A stretch of 64,000 bases of DNA. Source: Faecalibacter rhinopitheci. Its GTDB lineage: Bacteria > Bacteroidota > Bacteroidia > Flavobacteriales > Weeksellaceae. The position numbers and the translations under genes are program-made. Shown piece by piece: positions 34,258 through 42,926 of this stretch. Numbering within the stretch: the first letter of the stretch is position 1; every line of letters starts with the position of its first letter. The stretch lies in the NCBI RefSeq assembly GCF_015234135.1, contig NZ_JADGIK010000001.1, positions 62,001 to 126,000 on the forward strand. The letters run 5' to 3'. The notes below the pieces were generated by a model. The model saw only the letters and a program-made list of their open reading frames with translations. It made no database searches and was not told the DNA's origin.

Positions 34258-34374
34258 TTATTTTTTTCTTTTACTTAACCAGAAGATAAGAAAGATAACA
34301 CCACCTACTAGCATAACGATGTAAGCTAATATATGTGCGCTTGAGACTAGAAATTCTTTGAATTGTGGAAACAT
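34258..34374 (-). CDS. Very small single-pass membrane protein, 38 residues
   Basis: An ATG at 34374 opens a 38-codon frame ending in TAA at 34258. It encodes a short amphipathic start (MFPQFKEFLVSS), one membrane helix of about 20 residues (AYIVMLVGGVIFLIFW) and a basic tail LSKRKK, fitting the positive-inside rule. It starts 16 bases after the stop of the DJ-1/PfpI gene, so the pair is probably one transcript. No family recognised. Similar micro-proteins often modulate membrane complexes, but nothing shows that here. Confidence 0.6.
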   Translation of the reverse strand: MFPQFKEFLVSSAHILAYIVMLVGGVIFLIFWLSKRKK

Positions 34375-34390
34375 AGATTAAGATTTTAAA

Positions 34391-34927
34391 TTAGGAACTA
34401 ATTACATCGATTAATTTTTCATTAAACGCAGGTAAATCATCTGGAGTTCTACTTGTAATTAAACCTTTATCATATACAACTTCTGAATCTTCCCATTTAC
34501 TTCCTGCATTTATCAAATCAATTTTTATCGCCTCAACTGATGTTAGCTTAATATCCTTTACTACTTCAGCATTTATCAAAACTTGTGGACCATGACAGAT
34601 TGAGGCAACAGTTTTTCCTTTTTCAAAAAAAGATTTAATAAATTTTAATACATCTTTGTTAACTCTTAATTTATCAGGATTTATTACACCACCAGGAATT
34701 ACTAATGCATCATAATTATCCACTGAAGCATTTTGTAAACTAACATTTACAGTATAATCTGTACTCCATTCATCTCCTTGCTTTGCTCTTACTTTATGAG
34801 GTTGTGGCGATACAATATCAACATTAGCTCCTTCATTTTCTAACGCTTCCTTAGGACTTGATAATTCTACTTCTTCAAATCCATCTTCAGTTAAAATTGC
34901 GATTCTTTTATTCTCTAATTTTTTCAT
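34391..34927 (-). CDS. DJ-1/PfpI family protein (YhbO/PfpI-like)
   Basis: 178 residues, the length of the PfpI/YhbO branch. The nucleophile elbow is ASICHGPQ with Cys111 and His112, and the conserved acidic residue is Glu19 in DGFEEVEL. Also typical are VSPQPHKVRAKQGDEW and ITSRTPDDLPAF. Family members are described as general-stress proteins with glyoxalase or deglycase activity, or in archaea as peptidases; the exact reaction is disputed. Cytoplasmic. A 38-residue membrane protein gene follows after 16 bases. Confidence 0.9.
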   Translation of the reverse strand: MKKLENKRIAILTEDGFEEVELSSPKEALENEGANVDIVSPQPHKVRAKQGDEWSTDYTVNVSLQNASVDNYDALVIPGGVINPDKLRVNKDVLKFIKSFFEKGKTVASICHGPQVLINAEVVKDIKLTSVEAIKIDLINAGSKWEDSEVVYDKGLITSRTPDDLPAFNEKLIDVISS

Positions 34928-35106
34928 AATAATAGTTTAGTGGTTTGTAAAAGTTTATATTATTAAATATTTTTCAAAATTCGAGCCATAACATTAAAAT
35001 TGGATATATATCTATAGATTAAATAATTATAAAATAAATCAACTATTTCTAAAATTAATTATTTTTACTTTTAATCAAAAACAGATGTCTAATCGATGAG
35101 GTTTCG

Positions 35107-35114
35107 TAGGTTTG
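35107..35114 (+). promoter_or_regulatory. -7 element upstream of the DUF2185 gene
   Basis: TAGGTTTG matches TAnnTTTG exactly, 24 bases before the ATG at 35139; no clear -33 TTG. Confidence 0.5.
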
Positions 35115-35138
35115 TAAAGAGATGAATAATTTCAAAAA

Positions 35139-35489
35139 ATGAAAGAGAAAAATTTTTTAAAATCTTTAGAGGAGATTGAGAAGAGCATAATTCCACCGAT
35201 GGGTTATGCTTTAGTTACAGATCGTATTACTGTCGATGGAAAACAGATAGGTTATATGTACAGAGAAATACCCGATAATAAACAAGATACTGGTTGGCGT
35301 TTCTTCTCTGGTGATGAAGATGAAGATTATTTGGATAATGAAATAAACTTAGAGGTAATGAGTGTAAATACAATTGCACACTATGATAAAGATATTATTC
35401 CATTTTTAGAATCACCATACGAAACAGCATTTGGAAGAAATGAAGCAAATGATTTTGTAGAAGAAGAATTTCAAAACACAGAAGATTAA
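35139..35489 (+). CDS. DUF2185 (Imm33-like) protein
   Basis: 116 residues with the DUF2185 blocks GYALVTDRI, IGYMYREIPDN, GWRFFSGDEDEDYLDN and a NTIAHYDKDIIPFLESP stretch that ends in an acidic tail. DUF2185 proteins are often grouped with immunity-protein domains of polymorphic toxin systems, but many stand alone with no toxin nearby, as here. Strongly acidic, cytoplasmic. There is no toxin gene within 5 kb. Function left open. Confidence 0.8.
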   Translation: MKEKNFLKSLEEIEKSIIPPMGYALVTDRITVDGKQIGYMYREIPDNKQDTGWRFFSGDEDEDYLDNEINLEVMSVNTIAHYDKDIIPFLESPYETAFGRNEANDFVEEEFQNTED

Positions 35490-35597
35490 GAGGTTATAAA
35501 ACTTTTTACTATTATTTAACATGACATTTTATACCACAAAAAGGATTTGGTATATACTTTGTAATACATAGTACATTAACAATTAATTTATTTGTAA

Positions 35598-35951
35598 ATG
35601 AACAAATCTAAGTTTTTTAAAGTAGCAGGTGCTGCTGCGATGAAGGCACAACAAGATAAATCTTTCTTTGATAAAGTAAAAGCTTTTTCAAGATTGATTA
35701 CTGCTTTCAGAAAAAAACAGTACAAACCAGAATTAGGTAATATGTTTATGGGAATAATTGCAGTACTTTATATTATTTCTCCTATTGATATTATTCCAGA
35801 AGCTTTATTTGGTCCATTTGGTTTAATTGACGATTTTGGAATTTTAATGTTTGGAATGAAATATTTTAATAAAGAAATCATTAATTTTTTAAATTGGGAA
35901 GCAGCTCAAGATATGTATTCAAATGTTGAAGATGCTAAAATTATTAAATAA
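35598..35951 (+). CDS. YkvA family membrane protein (DUF1232)
   Basis: 117 residues. The DUF1232 core is VLYIISPIDIIPEALFGPFGLIDD (about 52-76), a membrane-dipping hairpin shared by YkvA proteins. The N-terminal 45 residues are basic and helical. The family is of unknown function and is thought to be membrane-associated. It stands between the DUF2185 gene and miaA and ends with a clear terminator. Confidence 0.85.
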   Translation: MNKSKFFKVAGAAAMKAQQDKSFFDKVKAFSRLITAFRKKQYKPELGNMFMGIIAVLYIISPIDIIPEALFGPFGLIDDFGILMFGMKYFNKEIINFLNWEAAQDMYSNVEDAKIIK

Positions 35952-35969
35952 AAAGTAAAATTTATATTA

Positions 35970-35995
35970 AAACTCGGTTAGTAATAACCGAGTTT
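35970..35995 (+). terminator. Hairpin terminator after the YkvA gene
   Basis: AAACTCGGTTA (35970-35980) pairs perfectly with TAACCGAGTTT (35985-35995), loop GTAA, then a T-run. Confidence 0.85.
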
Positions 35996-36085
35996 TTTTT
36001 GGTAATATATTATTATAACTTCAAATTTTCACAACAAAAAATATCAAAGTATCTTGCACAACAAATACCAAGCTTGATAAATAAG

Positions 36086-37012
36086 ATGGAAAAAATATCA
36101 TCAAAAAATAAAATTTTAATAAGCATTGTTGGACCTACTGCCATAGGAAAAACCAATCTTGCAATACAAATTGCTAAATATTATAATACAGAAATAATCT
36201 CATGTGATAGTAGACAATTTTTTAAGGAAATGAAAATTGGGACTGCTGTTCCATCTGATGATGAATTGGCTGAGGTTAAACATCATTTTATCCAAAATAA
36301 ATCGATACACGAAACCTACTCGGTTGGTGATTTTGAACGTGATGGATTAGCTTTTTTAGAAGATTATTTTAAAAAAAATGATATTTGTGTAATGGTTGGA
36401 GGTTCAGGTTTATATGAAAAAGCTATTACAGTTGGTTTTGATTCTTTTCCTGATGTTGATCCTCAAATTCGTGAACAATTAAACCAAGAATTGGAAGAAT
36501 CAGGAATTGAAAAGTTACAAAATGAATTGAAAGAAGTTGATCCAATTTATTTCGAAGAAGTTGATATTCATAATAAGCAACGTGTTATTCGCTCATTAGA
36601 AATTTTTCGTGGTATAGGTAAACCGTTTTCCTCATTTAGAAATCAAAATTTAAATCCACGCCCATTTCAAATTATTAAAATTGGTTTAGAATTACCTCGT
36701 GAAGAAATGTATGATCGCATTAATCGTCGCGTTGATATTATGTTAAATGAAGGTTTAATTGAAGAAGTAAAATCTTTGTTACCATATAAAGAATTAAATG
36801 CATTGCAAACTGTTGGTTACCGAGAAATATTTGATTTTTTTGAAGAAACTTCTTCAATAGATTTTGCCATTGAGGAAATCAAAAAAAATACAAGACGTTT
36901 TGCAAAGCGACAAATGACATGGTTTAAAAAGGACGAAACTATTAATTGGTTCTTACCAGATCAATTAGAACATATAAAAAAATATATTGACCAAAAAAAA
37001 TCGAGTAATTAA
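36086..37012 (+). CDS. miaA: tRNA dimethylallyltransferase
   Basis: 308 residues from the ATG at 36086. The frame extends left to a TTG at 35999, but that lies in the T-run of the preceding terminator and adds unrelated sequence. The P-loop GPTAIGKTN is at 16-24, then SCDSRQFFKEMKIGT, the DFERDG loop and GGSGLYEKAI, all MiaA signatures; the C-terminal block is RRFAKRQMTWFKKD. It adds a dimethylallyl group to A37 of tRNAs reading codons that start with U. The stop codon lies within the loop of its own terminator. Confidence 0.96.
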   Translation: MEKISSKNKILISIVGPTAIGKTNLAIQIAKYYNTEIISCDSRQFFKEMKIGTAVPSDDELAEVKHHFIQNKSIHETYSVGDFERDGLAFLEDYFKKNDICVMVGGSGLYEKAITVGFDSFPDVDPQIREQLNQELEESGIEKLQNELKEVDPIYFEEVDIHNKQRVIRSLEIFRGIGKPFSSFRNQNLNPRPFQIIKIGLELPREEMYDRINRRVDIMLNEGLIEEVKSLLPYKELNALQTVGYREIFDFFEETSSIDFAIEEIKKNTRRFAKRQMTWFKKDETINWFLPDQLEHIKKYIDQKKSSN

Positions 37013-37027
37013 TACTCGATTTTTTTT
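36993..37027 (+). terminator. Terminator overlapping the miaA stop codon
   Basis: A perfect stem of up to 15 bp (36993-37007 with 37013-37027, five-base loop) in which the miaA TAA (37010-37012) is part of the loop. The left arm encodes the last residues of MiaA. Confidence 0.85.
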
Positions 37028-37171
37028 ATTCTTAACTGTAAAGAATCTCCCCTTTCTTTGTAATTTTCTTTATAAATTATCTTATCCCTACTATTACTAT
37101 AGACTATGTTAATTATATATAGAATTATTTTAGCACAATATTTGTACTAGTTAATAATCAAAACTATATCT

Positions 37172-37942
37172 ATGAATTATTACGAAGAATTTAAAAATTT
37201 ACATTATAATAACAACCCGTTGTTAATTGGTAATGTATGGGATGTCATTAGCAGTAAAGCAGCAGAAAAAGCAGGTTATCAAGTCATCAATGTCTCAAGT
37301 CATCCGGTAGCGGATATGTTGGGTTATAAGGATGGACAAAACATGAGCTTTGATGAAATATTCTTTATCAGTAAAAGAATTAAAGCCTCTACTCCATTGC
37401 ATATTTCCGTAGATATCGAAGCTGGATATACAGATAATTTAGATATTTTAAATCATTATGTTGAACGTTTAGTAGACATTGGTGTATGTGGAATAAATTT
37501 GGAAGATGGAATAACCAATGGTGAAGATAGAAAATTAGCAGATGTAAATGTTTTAGAAAATAAAATTAAATCAATTAAAAAATATCTTCATTCTAAGGAG
37601 AAAAATGTTTTTATAAATGCTAGGACAGATACTTACACAACTAAACATCCTGAATCATTTAATGAAACACTTAATAGAGCACAAATCTATGAAGCAGCTG
37701 GTGCTGACGGAATTTTTGTTCCATTAATTGAAGATGATCACGAGATTAAAACTTTATTAGATACTGTAGAAATTGCACTAAATGTATTTGTAACGCCAAT
37801 CTTAAATAATTTTGATCATATTAAATCGTTGGGTGTGCATCGAATAAGTAGTGGGAATAAAGTACAAGCAAAAGTAAATGAATTGACCGAAGAAATTTTT
37901 AAAGACTTATACAATAATAAAAATTTAAATAGAATATTATAA
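37172..37942 (+). CDS. Isocitrate lyase/PEP mutase superfamily protein
   Basis: 256 residues of the ICL/PEPM TIM barrel. Landmarks are LIGNVWDVISSKAAEKAGYQ, the metal-binding ISVDIEAGYTDN, NLEDG, and INARTDTY. The KKCGH loop of true isocitrate lyases is missing, so it is one of the short members that includes PEP phosphonomutases, oxaloacetate decarboxylases and methylisocitrate-lyase-like enzymes. The IEAGY block in place of the DxDxG metal loop is common in the uncharacterised ICL/PEPM subgroup. Single gene with its own terminator. Reaction unknown. Confidence 0.82.
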   Translation: MNYYEEFKNLHYNNNPLLIGNVWDVISSKAAEKAGYQVINVSSHPVADMLGYKDGQNMSFDEIFFISKRIKASTPLHISVDIEAGYTDNLDILNHYVERLVDIGVCGINLEDGITNGEDRKLADVNVLENKIKSIKKYLHSKEKNVFINARTDTYTTKHPESFNETLNRAQIYEAAGADGIFVPLIEDDHEIKTLLDTVEIALNVFVTPILNNFDHIKSLGVHRISSGNKVQAKVNELTEEIFKDLYNNKNLNRIL

Positions 37943-37944
37943 TA

Positions 37945-37974
37945 AAAAAACCACTTCGTACGAAGTGGTTTTTT
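37945..37974. terminator. Perfect palindromic bidirectional terminator
   Basis: A 30-base perfect palindrome (AAAAAACCACTTCG and its complement) follows the ICL/PEPM gene and also lies 41 bases past the end of the phenylacetate gene run on the other strand, so it probably ends both. Confidence 0.85.
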
Positions 37975-38014
37975 CTCATAATAAATAATACAATTAATAA
38001 GTGTAAACTTATTT

Positions 38015-38770
38015 TTATTTGGCTTTGAATTTGTTAATTGCGTTGATTGTAAATTCAGATAAAACTAATTCACCTGAAATTTTCGCACGCTCTATTAATA
38101 ATTCATCCCAATTTTCAGTTCCTTCCCAAGAAACACGTTTTAAGTGTTTCATGGCATCTGGATTTGATCCGGCTAATTTAGTTGCTAACGTTTCGATTGA
38201 TGCATCCATTTCTTCCACTGTAGGGAAAACTTCAGCATATAATCCTTTTTCTTTCGCCCATTGTGCTGTTTGGAATTCAGTTGCATTAATCGCCATGTGT
38301 GTAAAAGCAGAAGTTCCTACTTTACGCTCTACAGCTGGTCCAACGACGAATGGTCCAATACCAACTGCTAATTCAGATAATTTAACTGCTGCATGTTGTG
38401 TTGCGAATGTGTAGTCAGCTGCCGATGCAATTCCAACTCCACCTCCAACAGCTTTTCCTTGGATACGTGCTAAAACGAATTTAGACGCTTTACGAATCGC
38501 GTTAATTACGTGTGCAAATCCAGAGAAAAAATCTAAACCTGTTTCACGATCTTTAATTGAGATTAACTCGTCAAAAGATGCTCCAGCACAAAATGTACGC
38601 TCTCCAGCACTTTTTAAAATGATAACTTTTACCGTCTCATCATTTCCTAACTTTTCAATTTCAGCAGCCAAGTTTCTTAATTGACTTCCTGGCATTGAAT
38701 TACTTTGGTAGTGGTAAAATTCAATTGTACCAATTCCATTTTGTATATCTGACTTTACGTAAGCTTCCAT
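38015..38770 (-). CDS. Enoyl-CoA hydratase/isomerase family protein, last gene of the paa run
   Basis: 251 residues of the crotonase fold. The oxyanion-hole blocks are ERTFCAGASFDEL and IQGKAVGGGVGIASAADYTFA. At the usual catalytic Glu positions there is LAVGIGPFVVGPAVERKVG, which lacks the typical Glu pair, so the chemistry may be isomerase-like or different from hydration. In the pathway it could act as PaaF, hydrating 2,3-dehydroadipyl-CoA, since no other PaaF candidate exists in the island; sequence alone does not decide. It is 84 bases after paaZ and in the same direction. Confidence 0.8.
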   Translation of the reverse strand: MEAYVKSDIQNGIGTIEFYHYQSNSMPGSQLRNLAAEIEKLGNDETVKVIILKSAGERTFCAGASFDELISIKDRETGLDFFSGFAHVINAIRKASKFVLARIQGKAVGGGVGIASAADYTFATQHAAVKLSELAVGIGPFVVGPAVERKVGTSAFTHMAINATEFQTAQWAKEKGLYAEVFPTVEEMDASIETLATKLAGSNPDAMKHLKRVSWEGTENWDELLIERAKISGELVLSEFTINAINKFKAK

Positions 38771-38854
38771 ATGTTAATTTAAAAATTTGTTAATGTGGTA
38801 ATACGCAAAATTAAATTGGCTAATTCACAAATTACCACATTCTCTCATTAAATA

Positions 38855-40906
38855 TTAATCTTGATTTAATTTTTTAACCATTGTTAAAATCGTAGCAATA
38901 CCCACTGTTTCTCCAGTTTCATCATAAATATCTACTAACCAACGAACAATACCTTTTGCGATATCATTTTCGTCTTTTTTCTCTTGATCGATTTTCTCTT
39001 TACACGTAAAACGAACTCCGATTGTAGATCCTGGATAAACTGGTTTCACGAAACGACATTCATCTAATCCATAATTTAATAATACTGGACCTTTTTTCGC
39101 TAATACGAATAATCCTGCTGCTTTCGATAATAAGTAATACCCGTGTGCCACATTACGTTCGAAAATTGTTCCTTCTAATGAAGTTGCATCTACGTGAGCG
39201 TAGAAATTATCTCCTGATAAAGCTGCGAAAGCATTGATATCAGATTGTTGAATCGTATGTTTAGATGTGATTAATGTATCACCGATTTTTACTTCTTCGA
39301 AATGTTTTGCGAATGGATGTTTATCTTCTTCGATGTAATCTGCTCCGTATTGGTATTGTTGAGTAACTGCAGTTAATTTATTTGGCGAACCTTGGATGGC
39401 AGTACGTTGCATATAGTGCATTACACCACGCTTTCCTCCCATTTCTTCACCACCTCCAGCACGACCTGGACCACCGTGTACTAATAATGGTAATGGCGAA
39501 CCATGACCTGTTGATTCTTTGATACATTCTGCATCTAAAATCACAATACGTCCGTGTAATGAACCTGCATTTAAAACAAATTCTGTTGCAATATCGTTAT
39601 CAGCCGTTACAATCGAACAAACTAATGAACCTTTACCCATACGAACCAATTCAACCGCTTCTGCTGTTCCGTTGTAAGGAATAATTGTAGAAACTGGTCC
39701 GAATGCCTCAATGTTGTGAACATCTGTTTTATTGAATGGATCGTTGTTTAAGAATAAAATTGGAGAAATGAAAGAACCTTTGTTTTTATCAGCTCCTTTT
39801 ACTTCGAAATTATCTAAGTTTCCGAAAACAATTTCTTGCGTTTTTGCTAATTCTTCAACTTTCTCACGAACTTCTTTTACTTGCGCAGCACCTGCTAAGG
39901 CTCCCATACGCACACCTTCTACATTTGGATCTCCGATTGTAGTTGTTGCTAAACGTTGTCCTAAAGCAATTTGAACATCTTCTACTAAATGTGTTGGAAC
40001 TAACGCACGACGAACAGCTGTACATTTCTGACCAGCTTTAGTTGTCATCTCACGAGTTACCTCTTTGATGAAAATATCAAATTCTGGTGAACCAGCTTGA
40101 ACATCTTCACCTAATACACATGCATTTAATGAATCTGCTTCTAAGTTGAATGGCACACCTTCTGAAGTAATTCTTGGGTGTGATTTTAACATTTGCCCTG
40201 TTGATGCCGAACCTGTAAAAGTTACCACATCTTCAGACTCTACATATTCTAAAATTCCGTTTGCTGAACCTGTGATTAATTGTAAAGCACCTTCTGGTAA
40301 AATATTCGATTCGATGATTGCACGAACAACTGTTTCAGTTAAGAAAGATGTAATTGTAGCAGGCTTAACAATTGCAGGAACACCCGCTAAAAAGTTAACT
40401 GCAATTTTTTCTAACATTCCCCAAACCGGAAAGTTGAATGCATTGATATGGATTGCAACACCACGTTTTGGCGTTAATATATGTGTTCCTAAAAATGTCC
40501 CATTCTTAGAAAAATTATGTGTATCTCCTTCTACATAAAATGGTTGATCTCCGAATTGACGACGTAAAGATGCATTTGCAAATAAGTTTCCAATTCCACC
40601 TTCGATATCAACCCAAGAATCAGCACGTGTTGCTCCAGTTGCCCAAGAAACTGTGTAGAATTCTTCTTTTCTTTCCATTAAGTATAAGGCTAATTTCTTC
40701 AGCATTAAACCTCTTTCTTGGAAAGTCATTTTGCGTAATTTTGGTCCTCCAACCGTACGCGCATAATCCATCATCGCACCAAAATCTAATCCAGCTGATG
40801 AAGCTGTTGCGATTTCGTCACCTGTAATCGCATTATATAACATTTGCCCTTCAGACGAACCTTTTGTCCATTGTCCTAAAGCATAATTTTCTAATTGATT
40901 CGCCAT
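38855..40906 (-). CDS. paaZ: PaaZ: oxepin-CoA hydrolase / 3-oxo-5,6-dehydrosuberyl-CoA semialdehyde dehydrogenase
   Basis: 683 residues, the same size as E. coli PaaZ. The N-terminal aldehyde dehydrogenase domain (about 1-520) has catalytic Cys295 in AGQKCTAVRR and Glu256 in NLEAD, the exact E. coli numbering. The C-terminal MaoC-type hot-dog domain (about 540-680) has GDNFYAH and NVAHGYYLL. The hydratase half opens the oxepin-CoA ring and the dehydrogenase half oxidises the reactive aldehyde, using NADP. Placed between paaY and the last crotonase gene. GC and codon use are higher than in flanking genes. Confidence 0.96.
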   Translation of the reverse strand: MANQLENYALGQWTKGSSEGQMLYNAITGDEIATASSAGLDFGAMMDYARTVGGPKLRKMTFQERGLMLKKLALYLMERKEEFYTVSWATGATRADSWVDIEGGIGNLFANASLRRQFGDQPFYVEGDTHNFSKNGTFLGTHILTPKRGVAIHINAFNFPVWGMLEKIAVNFLAGVPAIVKPATITSFLTETVVRAIIESNILPEGALQLITGSANGILEYVESEDVVTFTGSASTGQMLKSHPRITSEGVPFNLEADSLNACVLGEDVQAGSPEFDIFIKEVTREMTTKAGQKCTAVRRALVPTHLVEDVQIALGQRLATTTIGDPNVEGVRMGALAGAAQVKEVREKVEELAKTQEIVFGNLDNFEVKGADKNKGSFISPILFLNNDPFNKTDVHNIEAFGPVSTIIPYNGTAEAVELVRMGKGSLVCSIVTADNDIATEFVLNAGSLHGRIVILDAECIKESTGHGSPLPLLVHGGPGRAGGGEEMGGKRGVMHYMQRTAIQGSPNKLTAVTQQYQYGADYIEEDKHPFAKHFEEVKIGDTLITSKHTIQQSDINAFAALSGDNFYAHVDATSLEGTIFERNVAHGYYLLSKAAGLFVLAKKGPVLLNYGLDECRFVKPVYPGSTIGVRFTCKEKIDQEKKDENDIAKGIVRWLVDIYDETGETVGIATILTMVKKLNQD

Positions 40907-40986
40907 TTTTTATGTTGTTTGTGTTTTTAAAGTTTTAGTTATAAGTCTAATTTTACTTAATACGTAGAACTTACAACGTAATACGT
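40907..40986. repeat. ACGT-rich spacer between paaY and paaZ
   Basis: An 80-base spacer containing TAATACGTAGAA and AACGTAATACGTTTAC, resembling the spacer at 42927-43007. Such runs of ACGT-centred words do not code and look like a dispersed intergenic repeat. Confidence 0.4.
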
Positions 40987-41580
40987 TTACTTCGTTTCAT
41001 TCCAAGTTTTGTAATTACTTGCCATTGACTCGTAATAATAATCTGGAACTTCTGTTAATGGTTCGCAAGGTTTTAAACTTTCATGACAATCACTTGGCAA
41101 TTGCATGTATTGTTGTGTTCCTTGATCTTTCCATTCGATCATTTGATCTGAAACTTGTTTTACGATTTTTGCAGGATTTCCAACCACAACACTTCGAGTA
41201 GGAATATGCGTATCTGCTTTTACAAAAGCCAAAGCTCCTACAATACATTCGTCCTCGATGATCACATTATCCATTACAACAGCATTCATTCCGACCATAC
41301 AATTACGACCAATTGTAGCTCCATGGATAATCGCCCCATGACCAATATGCGCTTTCTCTTTTAAACGAACCGTTGTTCCTGGAAACATATGAATCGTACA
41401 ATTTTCTTGCACATTGCAATTATCTTCGATAATAATTTGTCCCCAATCACCACGTAAAGCACAACCTGGTCCGATGTAAACATCTTTACCAATAATCACA
41501 TTTCCCGTAACAAATGCTTGTGGATGAATAAATGCTGTTGGATGAACAACTGGTTTATATCCTTTAAATTCGTAAATCAT
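40987..41580 (-). CDS. paaY: PaaY, gamma-carbonic-anhydrase-fold thioesterase
   Basis: 197 residues with a left-handed beta-helix of hexapeptide repeats (about 10-140, for example GNVIIGKDVYIGPGCAL). The metal-binding histidines sit in CTIHMFPGTT and AHIGHGAIIHGATIG, in the spacing of gamma-carbonic anhydrases. In the phenylacetate pathway PaaY hydrolyses dead-end 2-hydroxycyclohepta-1,4,6-triene-1-formyl-CoA, freeing CoA. It ends KPCEPLTEVP, a tail typical of PaaY and not of other family members. Between the thiolase and paaZ genes. Confidence 0.93.
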   Translation of the reverse strand: MIYEFKGYKPVVHPTAFIHPQAFVTGNVIIGKDVYIGPGCALRGDWGQIIIEDNCNVQENCTIHMFPGTTVRLKEKAHIGHGAIIHGATIGRNCMVGMNAVVMDNVIIEDECIVGALAFVKADTHIPTRSVVVGNPAKIVKQVSDQMIEWKDQGTQQYMQLPSDCHESLKPCEPLTEVPDYYYESMASNYKTWNETK

Positions 41581-41601
41581 ATTATTTAGATTTGAGAGAT
41601 T

Positions 41602-41710
41602 AGTATTGAGAGATTAGAAATTCTGAAAGTCATCCTGAATTCATTTCAGGATCACATTAAACTGAATGAGATGTTGAAACAAGTTCAACATGACCTAATT
41701 TCTCAATACT
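41602..41710. repeat. Compound inverted-repeat element between paaY and the thiolase gene
   Basis: Four nested or serial stems in 109 bases: outer AGTATTGAGAGATTAG (41602-41617) with its complement at 41695-41710 (one mismatch); GTCAT (41629-41633) with ATGAC (41690-41694); hairpin ATCCTGAA (41632-41639) with TTCAGGAT (41645-41652); hairpin ATGTTGAA (41671-41678) with TTCAACAT (41684-41691). The TCCTGAA and TTGAACAAG-like wording resembles intergenic repeats common in Flavobacteriia genomes. It lies in the middle of an operon. Confidence 0.7.
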
Positions 41711-41720
41711 AAGTTCTAAA

Positions 41721-42926
41721 TTAAGCTCTTTCAATCACTACTGCGTAACCTTGTCCTAAACCAATACACATTGTCACTAATGCATAACGTTTTCCTGTAG
41801 CTTGTAATTCGTAAGCCGCAGAATTAAGGATACGTGACCCTGACATTCCAAGTGGATGCCCTAAAGCAATTGCTCCACCATTTGGATTGATACGAGGATC
41901 GTTATCTGCTAAACCAAAAGCACGTGTACATGCTAAAGATTGAGCAGCGAAAGCTTCGTTTAATTCGATAACATCAATATCATTCATTGTTAAACCTGCT
42001 TTTGCTAATGCAATTTTAGATGCATTAACTGGTCCAATTCCCATGATACGAGGTTCAACTCCTGCAACTCCAGAAGATACGATACGTGCCATTGGTGTTA
42101 ATCCAAAATCTTTTATCGCTTGTTCTGAGGCTAAAATATTTGCTGCAGCACCGTCATTTAAACCAGAAGCATTACCCGCAGTTACAGTACCATCCGCTTT
42201 GAACGCTGGACGTAACTTTGATAAAATTTCCATTGTTGTATTGTTCTTTGGGAATTCATCCGTATCAAAAATAATGGCATCACCTTTACGTTGTGGAATA
42301 ACCACTGGAACAATCTCTTTGGCTAAACGACCATTTGCTTGAGCAGCAGCTGTTTTTTGTTGCGACCAAACTGCAAATAAATCTTGATCTTCACGTGAAA
42401 TATTATCACGTTCTGCTAAGTTTTCTGCTGTATTTCCCATTCCATCAACACCCCACATTTCTTTCATTTTAGGGTTGATAAAACGCCACCCGAATGTTGA
42501 ATCATAAATCTGCGCATCACCACCAAATGGAGAAGCTGATTTTGAAACCACTAAAGGAGCGCGAGTCATTGACTCAGCACCTCCAGAAATCATTAATTGA
42601 GCATCACCAACTTGAATAGCTCTTGATGCCGCAATTGCCGCTGATAATCCAGAAGCACATAAACGGTTGACGGTTTCACCTGGCACCGTGTAAGGTAATC
42701 CAGATAATAAAGCCGACATACGTGCGATATTTCTATTATCTTCACCAGCTTGATTTGCATTACCAAAGATGACATCGTAAAATGCAGCTGGATCGATAGA
42801 TGAATTTCTTTTTAATAATTCAGAGATTACCATTGCTCCCATATCGTCTGGGCGTACAGCTGATAATCCACCTTTTAATTTACCAATTGGAGTTCTTACT
42901 CCGTCAATAATATATGTTTGGTTCAT
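41721..42926 (-). CDS. paaJ: 3-oxoadipyl-CoA/3-oxo-5,6-dehydrosuberyl-CoA thiolase
   Basis: 401 residues, full length for a PaaJ/PcaF thiolase. The acylated Cys90 lies in ETVNRLCASGLSA, the His of the base pair in GGAIALGHPLGMSGSR, and the second Cys in TMCIGLGQGYA. It splits 3-oxoadipyl-CoA into succinyl-CoA and acetyl-CoA and also the C8 oxo-intermediate in the phenylacetate route. The N-terminal VIFGNANQAGEDNRNIARM wording is that of the PaaJ/PcaF clade rather than acetyl-CoA acetyltransferases. Located between paaI and paaY. Confidence 0.95.
   Translation of the reverse strand: MNQTYIIDGVRTPIGKLKGGLSAVRPDDMGAMVISELLKRNSSIDPAAFYDVIFGNANQAGEDNRNIARMSALLSGLPYTVPGETVNRLCASGLSAAIAASRAIQVGDAQLMISGGAESMTRAPLVVSKSASPFGGDAQIYDSTFGWRFINPKMKEMWGVDGMGNTAENLAERDNISREDQDLFAVWSQQKTAAAQANGRLAKEIVPVVIPQRKGDAIIFDTDEFPKNNTTMEILSKLRPAFKADGTVTAGNASGLNDGAAANILASEQAIKDFGLTPMARIVSSGVAGVEPRIMGIGPVNASKIALAKAGLTMNDIDVIELNEAFAAQSLACTRAFGLADNDPRINPNGGAIALGHPLGMSGSRILNSAAYELQATGKRYALVTMCIGLGQGYAVVIERA

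Noticed and set aside
35139-35489. DUF2185 gene as part of a toxin-immunity locus
   Set aside because: No toxin, secretion or recombination-hotspot gene nearby; the domain is also found alone.
35511-35523. TATTTAACATGAC as another copy of the 15-base motif
   Set aside because: Two mismatches in the 13-base core and no inverted partner or bounded unit nearby.
40146-40827. Long antisense frames opposite paaZ
   Set aside because: They are explained by GC-rich codon use of paaZ on the other strand; translations have no fold-like pattern and no starts with promoters.
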